The notes beneath the pieces were generated by a model. The model was not told the origin of the DNA and ran no database searches. It saw only the letters and a list, made by a program, of their open reading frames with translations. This document shows positions 15,033-28,165 of a DNA stretch of 64,000 nt, in pieces. Numbering within the stretch: the stretch's first letter is position 1; every line of letters starts with the position of its first letter. The DNA is from Zantedeschia hybrid cultivar (Eukaryota; Streptophyta; Magnoliopsida; Alismatales; Araceae), in the NCBI GenBank assembly GCA_030544215.1, contig JARZZO010000013.1:49185196-49249195 (forward strand), given 5' to 3'. A program made the translations under genes and the position numbers.

Positions 15033-18000
15033 TCAAGCTGCACTGTCGATGCTCATGGGCTCAGCCTCCTGCTTCGACGTCTGGGCAGAAGATTTCTGAA
15101 ATTTGTGCATCCAGCAAACGTAGAAGTGAGGTCACAAAAGACATAACCACTAACAGTAGTACTCAACTAGTACTAAACTAATCAAAACGCATGAAATTAA
15201 CGGGGAAATATATTAACCACTGAGATAACGAAGATTTGATGAGGCCTGCTTACATTTGCCTCCAGATGCTCCAGCTTGCTCATTCTGGCGAACATGTTTC
15301 CATAGAATTTAGCCTCTTTCTTGTTGTACTCTTTCATCTTCTCTTTCAGTGTCTTGTATTCCAGTTTTACGTCCCTGAACGAAAGGTAGGAACAGAATTA
15401 GCGACAAAAGATATGTGACAAATTGAAAACTGGCATCAGATATACTTGATCAGCCAGCGCCAGACCTGTTATCCGGATCAATCTCAAGTGCCTTCTTGAT
15501 GTCAATCTCAGCCAAATCCAAATCCGCAAGCTGGATGTACGCCTGAGCCCTCCTGTAAAGGGCTTTAACGTTTCTACTCTCAATCTCAAGAACCTAAATT
15601 TTAGAACGACCAAGGATCAATCAACATGCATCAATCCCCACAATAGCACACAAAAACCTGTTGTGATAGCACAGAAAACCCAAACCGTTCTGCGCGCATT
15701 ATACCTTAGTGCAGAGTTTCTCAGCCTCCTTGTAATCCTTCAACTTCAGCTTGCAAGCTGCGTTGTTCAGGTTACATGTGACCTTCAGCACCTTGGACTG
15801 CTTCTTCTCCTCTTCACTAAATGAACTATCATACTCGATGAACTTAGCTGCCTGAAAATTTCAGATTAAAGTCAATAAATATAAGTCAAGAAATAGTTTC
15901 ACAAGATATATTGGGCTTCACACAGTCTGAAACAGACAACTAGGTGAAGTCAGATAAACAGCCTGAAGAAGCAGACCCGGACAGATAAACCAACCTTCTC
16001 ATATCTCTTGGAAGCCCTCGCATATTTTCCTAATTTAAACAACACATTTCCTTCTTCCTTCTTTTTAGCTGCAGCCTCTATTTTCTCAGCAGTATTCATA
16101 TCCCATGATTCTTTCTCCTGAATACAAGAGAAACATCAGATATCTTGATCATTGGTTTTTTAAGATCAAAGTTGTACACTGTTGGGGAAGAAGTAAAAAC
16201 AACTACCAACCTTAACAAATGAGACCATTTCAACCTCATAAAACACTGTTGAATTGGGTGGGACCACAGCAAGATCTTGCTTCGACTCGGATGAAGAGAA
16301 CGCATATTCTGGTGGAATTGTCACCAGGGCAATCTCAGCTTTTTTCATTGTCCCCACAGCTTTGTCTAGTCCTTCAATCACTTGTTCTACATGACAACCC
16401 CAAGAATCATCAGTATTGTCATTCAAAAATGCTCTCCACTTTTAATACTAAGTGCACTAAACGACAGTGCTACCTTCATCAATTTTGAATTCGAATGGTT
16501 CTTCGTCATCATAACCCTTCCTCACAAACACAGTTCCGTCTTGTAGCCTTCCAATCAATTTAACTAACAGCAGCAAAAGGAACAATTAGGTCTACTGATA
16601 AACGTCAAAATCAATGTTGAAGGGGAAAAAATGAGGTCAGAGATGTTTACCTCTCACCACTGCTCCATCGTTTGGCTTCTCATAACCCTCCCCTTCCTTT
16701 AAGATCTTCTTCAGGACCTTTTTATCATCTGTAATCTCTGTCACAGTCTTCCAAGAGACCAACTGAAGCTCCACCATAAGGGTTGCATTGGGTGGCACTG
16801 CACCCTCACTGCCAGATGCCGGTCTACCCTTCTCTCCAAATGCATCTGTGGTAGAAAATATACGAATGTTTCAGAGAATTAATATTGGCAGGGATTCACA
16901 CAAGTAATCCTATATTAATAGCAGGGGAAAAAACATACATTGCGGCTTGACTGTAAGGAGCACCTTTTCCCCCTTCTTCATTGTTTTTACAGCTTTTGCA
17001 AATGCAGGACAGAAATACCCTGGATGAAGACAAATTACTTGAGCAAACTAATACTTAAAAGAACAAAATTAGAACTAACTGTGACTCCAACCATCAACAG
17101 ATGAGTGATTCTGAATACTGACCATCTTTAACGGTGAACTCCACCCCATCCTCAGACTTGGAGACAATTGTTCCATCCTCGAGCCAGGCCTCATATTTGA
17201 CTGCAAATAGAGGGGGAAACGTCAATTAATTGACTATCACTAACCCTGCATACTATACTATGAGGACTAAAAACAAGAAAGTACCAAGAACTTCATCCGG
17301 GTCCTTTGGATTCTCCCATTTCTCTCCCTCAGTCAGGATTTTCTTGAAAATGCCTCCATCCTTGCATATATCCTTCACACTAGCCCAGGAAAGCAGCTCA
17401 ACGTCAAATTGGAGTGTTGCATTGGGCGGGATTGTGGGAGGAGAGCCAGATGCCCCGTAGGCAAGGTCTGGAGGAATAGTAAAGATAGCATTCTCTCCCT
17501 TCTTCATAGTCTTTATACCTTGATCCCATCCCTTGATCACTTGACCTGTCACAAATGAACCAAATGAGTTACTCGACATATGTTATCACTATGTCATCGA
17601 TTCCATCCTCACGGTTATTGAAGTTGACCAACAAACTCAATTGTAAGCACGTACTATAGCACATTCAGCTATGTTGACCAATGTCACCAAGTCGGAGATC
17701 AGTCCAAGGAAAAAATCTCAAGTTGGCAAAAACTCTTAAAACTTCATGAAAAACTCTTAAGAGATATGTTAATTTTTTAATATAAAAACTAAGTGAGTTC
17801 CTTTTATAAAAGTATACTTTTCCTGAAAAATACATGATTAAATCATGATTAAATTGCTACTTTTTAAATTCATGAAGATTTAAAAGATCCTTTCAATAAA
17901 TTGAAAATTATTCTAAAAAACACATTAACGTGAAAAAAAGTGTGATTAGACCGTGATGTTTTCAAAAAATCGTAGATTTACGCTACACTGCGGTGACATA

Positions 18001-19447
18001 ATTAGGCTCTTGAGTAAGACCATTGGCAACATAGAGCAGAATTAACAAAGAATAGGTTCTATGATGGTGCTTCAATTTTGACCAGAGATTCCATTGATGG
18101 ACAACATTGTAAAATGCTGTCAGCAACTATGGCTTTTGACAGCTGACTTATCCAACCCCTACCCCCCCCCCCAAAAAAAAAAAAAAAAAAGAAAGAAAGA
18201 AAAGAAAAAGGTGACTATAGAAATGGGCACAACAGATGGGAAAGAGGGGAAAACTATAACTAACACCTTAAATAATTTGGAACTGATTGAGGACAGCGTT
18301 GAATCCATAGTGGGAATTTACACATTTTCTTCTTTACAGAGTTGAATTTAAAAACAAAAAATTTTAGCTGCATCTCCAGAAGGAACATGTCAAAGCCAAC
18401 GTGTGAACATCGTAGGATCTATTTTTTTGCCTGTGCTAATAAACTTTTAAAAGACCAAAGGAAACAAATTCTTAGAGTAAGAAAAGATCCCATTTTTGCA
18501 GAAGGTTTTCTTGATTAGCTGCCATTGGTGTCCTTAAACACAAGCTTCATTAGAAAACTTCTTACAGTGTGCAGGTCCAAAATTCGGCATACATTGTTAT
18601 TCGCGACTACTACATATGCGATTCTCTACATAGAAATGCGCGAGAAGGCGTGGCAAGAGCTCCCTGTAGGCTTACGGACACATTTGTGCTCCCTGTAGGC
18701 TTACGGACACATTTGTTTCCTCATTTCATACGTCAGCTTACATTTGATCCGTAATCAATAGAGGACGCATAAATATCCTATCAGCCACAGACAGATGGAC
18801 AAAATGGTTCCCCCCATTTACGAGTAAACCGCAGAGCTACGATCTAAGATAAAATACAAGACGAAAAAAAGAGAGAATTTCAATGACATCGACGGCCGAA
18901 ATCATACGGTCAAAAAAAAAACAAGCCCCACAAAGAGGCAAAAGTATACGATCGAGTCAAAAGCAATCGATGCAGCATCCAACTCAACAGATTCGCCAGC
19001 CAAAGGCATTGGTTTCCGCATCAGAACGCATACCTTGCCCCAGCTTGAACTTGAAAGGAGTCCCACGATCCCGGCTCGAATCGAACTTGGTTCCATCCAG
19101 CAGCGTCCCAGTATAGTGCACTGCCGCCGCCACAAAAAGGAAAAAAAACGCCGTCAGAATCCACCCAGATCAACCCCCACCGACGCGGAACGAGAACAAC
19201 TGACCAACGGATCGGACACAAGGGGCGAGAAGGACTCAAAAGAGGAGACGCCACACAAACCTTCGACCTCGTCGCCGACCTCGGGGGTGTCCCACCCCTC
19301 GCCCTCCTTGACGAGCTTCTTCTTGAGGCCCTCCTTGCCCATCTCCTTCTCCTCCCCAACCTTGAGCACGGGGTTGTCGTCGGCGATGTCCTCCATCATC
19401 TCCTCGTTCATCTCCTCCCCCGCCGGCATGTCGAAGTCGTCCTCCAT
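15033..19447 (-). CDS. FKBP62: FKBP62/ROF1-type multidomain peptidyl-prolyl isomerase
   Basis: This gene encodes a high-molecular-weight FKBP, a cytosolic/nuclear Hsp90 co-chaperone that in Arabidopsis (ROF1) supports acquired heat tolerance. Thirteen exons on the complement join in frame: 19261-19447, 19034-19120, 17285-17545, 17123-17200, 16939-17019, 16651-16845, 16474-16563, 16211-16386, 15995-16117, 15705-15851, 15466-15593, 15254-15374 and 15033-15095. All introns are GT-AG. The product is 578 aa, the usual family size. Layout: acidic N-terminus ([16 protein letters not shown]), FKBP domain 1 about 55-142 with ligand residues kept ([20 protein letters not shown]), FKBP domain 2 about 177-268, FKBP domain 3 about 293-385, TPR region about 398-515 ([19 protein letters not shown]), and a short tail ending MSIDSAA. 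Domains 2 and 3 lack the tryptophan of the active pocket, as usual in the family. Intron 2 is about 1.5 kb. The gene appears intact. Confidence 0.96.
18659..18716. repeat. Perfect 29-bp tandem duplication in FKBP62 intron 2
   Basis: Two identical 29-base units beginning GCTCCCTGTAGGC and ending CACATTTGT lie at 18659-18687 and 18688-18716. They are inside the long second intron and do not touch a splice site. Confidence 0.95.
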
Positions 19448-20067
19448 GGCCGCGGCAGAAGAAGCGGATAGCGAGAGATGCTGCGAAGAGCTCTGGATGC
19501 GCAGAGGGTGCCGATGCCGAGAAATGCGAAGGAGAAAGCTTCTGTGAGAAGAGCCTGGAGGCGGGGGTGGGGAGGTGTTTTATGGCGGGTGGGAGGAGGA
19601 GGAGGTGGGGTTCTAGAGGCTTCTGCAGGGAAGTGTGGGAAAGTAGGGCTTCTAGAGAATGGTGGAGGGGGCGAGCGTATGAGAGGGAGCGCCTACGGTC
19701 AGGATGCTTCCAGAGAGATCCGTTTCTTCCCCTCCCCTCTCGTATGTACAACAACTTTCTTTCTTTTAATATTTTATAATAATAATCTGTTGCATCTACT
19801 CAGATCAAAGATGAAATATGATCGTTGTGATGGTTTGGATCGAACGTGCCACAATGGACCGCGTGCCTCAGTAACGAGGATCCAACGGTGCCCCCATCGC
19901 CCTTGCCTCCCCTCGGGCGATGGGAGGTGCTCCCCCGTTCTAATTTTTTATTTATCTTTGACATTTTTAGAAATATATTAAAAAATAAAAAAGTAATTCT
20001 TCTCTTTTTTATTTACACACTCTTTTAATTCAATCTTTTTTTCCGCATGTACGCTTTGATATATATA
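19448..20067. other. 5' flank of FKBP62
   Basis: The first ~150 bases upstream of the ATG (to about 19600) are GC-rich and pyrimidine-rich on the coding strand and probably hold the 5' UTR and core promoter. I could not single out a convincing TATA box or heat-shock element. Confidence 0.4.
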
Positions 20068-20331
20068 TTTTAATAAAAGATTGTTTTGCATATAAATCAT
20101 CTTTAAAAATTAATTGGTAAAAAATAATATTCTTAAAAACATATTAACATATATGTCATTACTTTTAACGAAATCCATTTCGTTAAAAGTAATGTTATAG
20201 AAGTTAATTACAATAGCATTTTTGCAACATTTTATTAAAGATAATGATATGTGTGCTAATACATTTTTAGAAGTAATTTTTTACTAATTCACTTTTAAAG
20301 ATGATTTATATGCAAAAAATCTTTTAATAAA
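20068..20331. repeat. Foldback element with a perfect central hairpin
   Basis: The outer arms (TAATAAAAGATTG...GCATATAAATCATC at the left; GATGATTTATATGC...AATCTTTTAATAA at the right) are complementary over roughly 90 bases with mismatches. The right arm carries about 55 extra bases. At the centre, CATTACTTTTAACGAAAT and ATTTCGTTAAAAGTAATG form a perfect 18-bp stem with only CC between them (about 20158-20195). It is probably a MITE, but no target duplication was identified. Confidence 0.7.
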
Positions 20332-20339
20332 TTATTAGT

Positions 20340-22265
20340 TAGAATTTTATCTTTCATAAAATCAATTAGTAATGTCAAAAACTTTAACTTTAATCTTCTA
20401 ATTAGATGGCTCAATTGCTAATATTTTATTTAATACATCATGATATTTTTATAAAGAGAGTTAAAATCCATGTTTTGTCCAATATAATATTAAACAATAG
20501 GAACATCATCCTAACTTGATATGTGCTGTGTGACATGTGTCCAGTGAAGTGAACATCACGTTAAATGCATTATTATATGATGGATTGCAACACACGTTAT
20601 ATACAGATTTATAACGGGCATCATACTATTGAATACCAATATGCGTGAGAAAAAGTAGTAAAAGTTAATACTTCCGTTTTCATTCTCAATTTGCTTGGAA
20701 ATAAGAAATACACAGTAAAAAAAAATTACTTTCACTTTTATTTTCATTATTTATAAGAAATAGAAGTGAAAACACCAATTCTCATTTCTATCTCTGACTA
20801 TTATGATAGACATGAATATTACCTTTTCTCGAGGCTGTCACAAAGTTATTTGGCAAGAATTTTTAAATTTTTTTTTACAGATGTACTACAATACAATTTC
20901 AAAACTTTAGAGTGAAAAGAAAGCCATAACTTATAACTTATGCATACTGTATGTATACATGTGCCAGAGATAGCAGTTGTTAGCATGGAAAGAGTTAAAA
21001 GAAGTGACTAGGATGTATATATCGATGCGCACGGTGATATGATACTAGTTTTGACGAAGTTCCTAATGGCCTGGGGTAAGGAATTTATCCTCTACCACTA
21101 GGGTAGAGAGCACCTGAAAAAAAAGAAAAGAAAAAAAAAAGAAGTTGTTTTAAATCAAGTGAAGTAACTTCCAATAAGAACAACCGGAAGAAGAATACTA
21201 AAGTTGTGGCAAATGTCCGAAATTAATTTTAAAGGCCATGTAGACATTCACCTATATACTTGTTTTTTTATATTTTTATTATATACTACTTAGTACTATT
21301 ATTAAGCCAGGGCAATCTCTCATTTCAAGGCTACATCAACGTTCATACAAAGAAAAAAAAACCATACGTCAAGAAGGAAGTTATTAAAAGGAGGTGAGAC
21401 ATTACTAATAAAGAAATAGTAAGAAGGGAGAGAACATAAGAGGTGAGTTAAAGGGTTGAACGATTGAACGGGAGAGTGTGGATGGTTGCGGGGGCATTGA
21501 ACCTGTATATATGAATACGTATCTGTTTCTTTTTCCTTTTCTCGTTTTATATATTTCTTTCTCATTTTTATCCTCAGTTATCCCTATCTCATAGTTCTTT
21601 GTGGCCGGTAAATGATATTCTGACTTTTTAATTTTTAATATATTTTGACATTTAAAAATTAAATACAAAAAATATCAAAAAATCTCCTCTTTCCGATTCA
21701 GAGGTAACCTCTGAATCTGAACTTCCTGATAAGTATTTGAATGTAGAAGTGAAAACATACGTTTTTGCATCCTCTTTTTTATATTTATTTTAATAATATA
21801 TTATTAATTATACTTTCTTTCTTCATAACAGTTATTTAATAATGTTAAACACTTGAACTTTAACTTCCGACTAGGGACTCCTAATAGTACATTAGTTCGA
21901 TAAATGATGATACTTTCATAAAAAGAGCTAAAAGTCTTCTCGTTTCATTGTGTTCGATGTGACACTAAACAACATGATTTCTATGTTAGTTCAATGTATG
22001 CATCACACGCATCAACGTGATGGATATCACATCACCTGTATTGTCACATGCAACTCATAAGAGGCATCACATTATCTGTGACTAACAGAGATACATTTGT
22101 GTAAGAGATAGAGGAAAATCAAAAATAAAAACTTCCATTTCTGTTTCTGTTTTCAAATAAGAAATGGATATAGAGATAGAAATATTTTCATTTCTACTTT
22201 CACTCTGCTATTCCATATATGAAACAGAAGTAGAAACACCTATTTCTATTTCCGTCTCTGATGCA
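20340..22265. repeat. Diverged direct repeat pair (20340-20810 and 21790-22265)
   Basis: The two segments share an ordered series of weakly conserved blocks: ACTTTAACTT near their starts, TTTCATAAA/TTTTATAAA plus GAGAGTTAAAA/GAGCTAAAA, TAAACAA, GTGATGGAT/GATGGATTG, GGCATCA, and TTTCTATTTCC-like ends. They look like old copies of one repeat. The 980 bases between hold no gene. The family is not recognised. Confidence 0.45.
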
Positions 22266-22972
22266 AGTCTTTACTTAATTAAAGTTTGTTTCGACAGTGT
22301 GGGGTATATAGGTAAGTGTGTGATATTAGAAAATGTTGATAATGAATCGATTGTGTGAATCAATTGGTAATCATGTATTTCTGTCGGCAATTTTGAGTTC
22401 AAGAACAAAAGACAACCTAAACAAGAATCATTTAGATCTTACATTGAAACATAAGCAAAATACATAACAAAAAATAAAGACTCCACTTGCAGCAAGAAAC
22501 ATAGAGAATAATAGCTATAGGTATGTAGGGATACGTGTGTTTTGGAACAATTCCAATAAAATAATTCAGCTTAAAATCTAACTGACAGACTTTCCCATAC
22601 GCAGGAAGGTTGATGATCCTAAGTGTTTTCCAATCCACTGTACCTTCAAACGGATCTGTATTCGATGTCGTGTCATATTTCTTGGCCTTATTTATCATCA
22701 TCAGAGCAACAAGATGCAGCTGTAACACGCGAAGTCGAATGTGCCCAGCCTTTCAGCCTATTTCTTCTACCTGCTAAAAAATTTCAGGCTATTTTCTTCT
22801 TCTTTTTCATCAATTATACATTTAACAGCTCTGCATCAGCATCCCTCTCCTTCAATATTGACCACTCTTGTGGCTCTACATTGAAACACATGAAAGAGAT
22901 AAGCATCCAACTCAAAGAAAGCCTTATTTACATACCACTATAGGAATAACTAAATTGTCAAGGATTGGTTAT

Positions 22973-25900
22973 TCACTGTAAGTAGTACGCACTTGACTTG
23001 TGAATCTCTGCAATCGCCATCAGCCGCCTCTGAAGCACTGATGCTATAACAAGGAAAATAGAGCACATACCAAACATAACCGTGATAGGGAATGCACTCA
23101 CCTACAAAATTGCAGGAAAAATATGTGAACAAGAAAGACAATAGATTACATATCTAAACATTAAAATGACATAAATAATGCAAAAGTCTGAGAAAAAACT
23201 ACTCGGGACAATGTTTTACCAGGAAGCAGTAAATTTTGTAAAATTTTCAAAGATCGGGTTATTCAAACATTATCTATTCCACAAATGCCACTAGAAACAA
23301 CAGCTTGTACCCAGAAATGGACATCAACAGTGTAAGTACAATGAGAAAATTGGACGGTAAGGTTTGATGCTTACATTGTAAAGCACAATGCACACAAAAA
23401 TGTTGAGAGGAATCCGAAAGAAGTTCATGATTGTGCTCCTTGCTTCCTCAGGAATATACTGCGACCTCATCTTCATAATAGATGGCCAAAATATTCCCAC
23501 ACATGCCTCAAAAACACAGAAGCCGATAAGCTGGATGCAACCTGCAAACGAGATGCTCCCACCTTTTACGGCAATGGGTGCCACGAGGTACTGTTTCACA
23601 AAAGCATCCAAGTTTTATATCCAAGAATTTCAGAGGAAAATTACAAGTGGAAATGTTGAATGATACATACACTGGTGAGAATGGGGAGAAGAAAAGTTGA
23701 GGCTGAGAGCAAAAAGACTATCTGCATATAACTCTCCACTTTAATTGATCCACGAGTCATCAATCGTGCTGCAACAGAGCTACCCAACATGGATGACAAC
23801 ATGAACGTAGCGAAAATAAAACCATGAGGTATGCTTTCCTCATTTGGGCTTAAAGCAGGAGTCCAGAGGAACACAAATGTATACATGGAGCCTTCAAAGA
23901 GCGACTGGATTGCACCCAGTAAAGCAATTTTCTCATCTGAAAATATGAAAGAAGCATTAGAAATCATAAAGAGAAAGGGAACTCTACTAGGAAAAAAGAA
24001 GAGGAAGCAGAAGGAAGATAAACACCAGATGCAATTGCAACAGCGGCACCCTTGAACTGAGTAAGCAAATCCTTGTTCTCAGAAGGATCTCCATAGTTTT
24101 CGGTCCAGGATGAGAAGATAATTGCCATGCCAATTGCTAGAAAGCATGCAGCAGCATCAAATGGAGCAACAGGACCAAAGCCGAAAGTATCAGTTAGTAG
24201 ATTTGCAAACAGCCCAGCGACAATGGCAATAAGACCATTGCCAAGAAATATGGCCTTGGAGAATGTTATTGACAACCATTGTGGATCGAAACCCCTCTGC
24301 AAGAAAGCGACAAATAAGATGTTCAGAGTTTGAGATGGCAGACCGACTAGCATATGGCAACTAAGAATATAAGACTTATCAGCATGGCTTTTCCCAAATC
24401 CCGAATCATTTGTTTAACAATTTAAGCATGCACCAAGTGCATGTCCATACAGAATAAACTGAAAAAGTGAATTACAAGTTGAAAATAGAGAATGGTTTTA
24501 TTAAGGATTGATGTTCTAATAGCACAACTTTAACAGTTGATTAGAGAAAGGCAGCAAGCAACTAATACACTACCAAGTGCAACATAGAAAGCAGCCATAA
24601 ACAATGTAACCGTAAACAAATAAAAAAGTGCTTGCATGGAGACAGAGCATATTCACATTTGACATTTAATCCAGATGATTATATTCAACATCATCCATGC
24701 ATAAAATGCATGCAAGAGTTGTCTATTACAAGGCACACTTTTTCTCACATTTAAATTTTGATACTGGAATATTTTTGAACAGCATAAGATGCATGCCAAC
24801 TTTTTTATAACAAAGATTCACTAGGATGTAGTATCAATGCTCAGCTTAAACTGGGATAATGGATTCAGAGGGCATAGGGGCAATTGGATTTGTAAGGCAC
24901 ACTTTAAAGAATATCTCCCAGCGTGTTAAATGAAGATCAACTACATCCACTAAATTCATGCAAATAACCCATGTTCACATATCTTGACAAGAAAAAGATG
25001 ATGCAACAAGGACCAAAAACATATACCTCCCAAAGTGTTCCAATTTAGACAGGCTATCCATAAGATAATCCATTACACAATGCAACATTCTTTCAAGTAA
25101 AGAAGTGAGGCTTTCACCTTGTTATGCTCCGCAACAAGCCACGACTCAAAGGCTGAAAAGAGAAGAGATGTAGCAATCCCTCCCAAGATGCGGCCCAACA
25201 TTAAGACCTTATACTGTGGAGAGTGCTTGGTGATACAGCTCAATATGTAAGTGATACAGTAGGTCACACAAGCCCTTTTCCGACCCCTGCATTTGCATAG
25301 AAAACCCGACAAGGAAAAAGAAATCAAACACTGAGAAAAGAAGCAAGTGCTGAATTTCACTGACAACTTATAATATGAAAACCATGAAGAACAACTCACT
25401 GTTTATCAGCCAGGGATCCAACTATGGTCCCAAACAGCATGGATGATCCAAAACCAGCAATGAAGAGCCGCCCAATATCTCCCTTATCAAAACCGTACTG
25501 GCTGTAGAGGAAATAGACATAGGGACCCTGCAACCAATCCCCAGCTGTTTCCACCAAGGAAACTAGAATTAGAATGGATCACAAGCATAAATCCATCACC
25601 AAACAAGTTGACATTCAGCCGTTCAGGCAGTTTGGCATTTAAGCTGGGACCAACTGTGTCATGCTAGATCCAGTAATAATGTTTAAGTTTCACATTTAAG
25701 CTGGATCACCAAACAAGTTGGCACTTAAGGTGGATCATATGTTTCATACTGTCATCTTAATTCTCAGCTTATTGTCTAAGTTGGATACTCCAGGTCCTCA
25801 CATGTGCACCATCACAATATAGATAACATTATCTCTCCATCTGAGATAGAATGCTAAGATATGACACTAGAGATTAGGAGAATTTCAATGCCAAAAAGGA

Positions 25901-28165
25901 AAAGAGCCATATTAACTGAAGAGATCTGGAATCCACATCACCAAACCATAATTAGGTACATACCTTGAAATGAAGAATAAGGTCCACATACCCAGAACTT
26001 CCAATTCACAAGAAGTTCCTCACAAAAGGCAAGATAGAAAAAATGTAAAAGATATCCTGGCATTTTAAGATGGGATTCAACCCTTCAAAACACAAGTAGA
26101 CTTCCGGCCAATTTGTGTGTGTCAGCCCTTTTATTTGCTGTGCCATGCTCCTAAAAGTTACCAGAAGATGGGCAGGCAAAGACAGCCCTCTTGAAGATGA
26201 TAGTATTTTGCGGCACCAAAGTGACGAGAACATTGTGTTGTGCCCAACAAAGATGGTGTCAAAAACTGATAATAATGATTTAACAACCATACCGAATGCT
26301 AAAATCTGAATTTAAATTCCCTCCCTCCCTATGTGTGTGTCTCCCTCTGCGCATCAACCCAGCCACAGATCATCACACTGGAACAAGGAGGCCCCCTCTG
26401 CAACAACCCCAGCAATGGAAGCCCAAATCTCAATGTTCCAGCAAAACTTAAGTTGGCCACATCCCAGAAAAGTCTCTGATCTCTTTTCATAGAGCATGCA
26501 ATATAGCAATTTTTAAAATTTTTTATGCTTAAGTAAACAATGCCACTAACTTAGTATCCATTACATTGTAGTAAGCTGAATACTTGCATTTGGTAATTAA
26601 TACAAGACATTATTAAAAAATTGCTTACTATCATGTAACCTAGTTCCTTTTATGAACCCCAGGTCCATTTCACCTAAAAGATACTACAGTAGCTCGTCCT
26701 TGCACTCAAAGGAGGATTTCATGTCAATGTAACACTTCGAAAGCACACATATCTCATTATCCTTAAGCCTGAAGTAACAAATTATATCCCAAAATGGAGC
26801 AAACCGATGTCCTTTTTTCAACAACCAGGAAATCTTGTCACCTGGAAAAATTCAATAGAAGCAGAAAAGTCATTAGACCTTCTAATCATACTTGCATTAC
26901 ACACTTTCTGTTTCAAAAATCCTTAACACTATTAATAAATCCTTGACAGGGTCCATTGACATTCTTAACATGTCAACCTAGCCTGATACAGTCATACAAT
27001 ACAAACGGACAGCTTAAAGCACCTTATGTAGGAAACAAAGTCCTCCATCAAGAGAAAAGGCCATTGAAAACTCATAAGTGGAACATAATGAAGTCCATCG
27101 TTCAAGTTTTGCCTTGCAGAACACCTGCATGTTTGCTATTCCATATTGTCTATTACAACTATAAGGATTACCAGAGAACACAGTAGATGCACCAAAAAGT
27201 ATGCAACATGTTGGATCTAGAGCAAAAGATGGGAGCAAAAATTCACAGAAGAACTGGGCAAATAATTGAATTTATACGTAGGAAGAAGTATGCATGGTCA
27301 TCTTGAAAGCTAAATCCAGAACCAAACTTAACGTGGAAGATACCCTTTGCATTACGACAACAAGTAAACATTTTTTTTTATTTCTCAGAGAATTCTCGCC
27401 CATTATGAAACTGACGAGTCAGACAAACAACGATCAGCTACACCAATTTGCCTTTTAGTACACACAAGTTTCAGACACAGCAACTCTTTGTAATATACTC
27501 AGATGAACCCTAGATCTCATCGGCAAAAACTCTACATTTTTCATCTTTACTTCTTGTTCTAACACCCATTTGTCTTCTTAACAGGAAATCTAAACCAAAG
27601 AAGATCTAACGTTATTTCATTTAATAAGAACACAAACAAATTTTAAAGTGAACAGAACAGTACCAAAATCCTTAAAGGTGAGTGACGAAGCAAACAAAGA
27701 GATACATTTGACGAATGCGAGCTGAACACCGAATCCATTTAAAACAAGAATCCCCTCTTTCGAACTTCCCCATAAAAATTTCACGCCGACAAACCATTCG
27801 ACGAGCATAAACAACACACACTCGGAAAAATCACTTAATTTCCATTATCCAAACACCTTAAACTCCGCCAGAAGAGGGATCCACATCCGGCGACGAGGAT
27901 TTCACATCTGACGAGAAATGCTGTGGCACAACTCCCGCCAACCGGGCAGAGAGATCTGCATCACACACACATCGGGGGGACGGGATGGGAGAGATGGGTG
28001 GATCTACCGCTTACCCATCATGAGGGAGTAGACCACGAGGTAGTTGTTCTTGAACGAGTTGAAGGCGGAGGAGGTCGCGATGCGATCCTTGCTGCCCTTG
28101 CTCAGCTCCAGACCGGCCACCAGCAGGGCCATCCCCCCGAACACCAGGTAGTAGAACACCTCCAT
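22973..28165 (-). CDS. MFSD5-like major facilitator (molybdate-anion transporter family)
   Basis: The predicted product is a polytopic major facilitator of the family containing human MFSD5 and algal MOT2, thought to move molybdate-like anions. The substrate in land plants is not settled. Seven exons on the complement join in frame: 28015-28165, 25400-25544, 25118-25286, 24026-24296, 23671-23936, 23375-23590 and 22973-23101, giving 448 aa. All junctions are GT-AG. The start MEVFYYLVFGGMALLVAG is the usual N-terminal helix of the family. The MFS loop motif GSLADKQGRKRA spans exons 2-3. Family blocks seen include FESWLVAEHNKRGF, SSWTENYGDPSENKDLL, LWTPALSPNEESIPHGF, KMRSQYIPEEARSTIMNFFR and the tail LQRRLMAIAE. 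Intron 1 is about 2.5 kb and exon 1 is GC-rich. It is convergent with nothing and lies about 3.5 kb from FKBP62 on the same strand. It appears intact. Confidence 0.95.
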
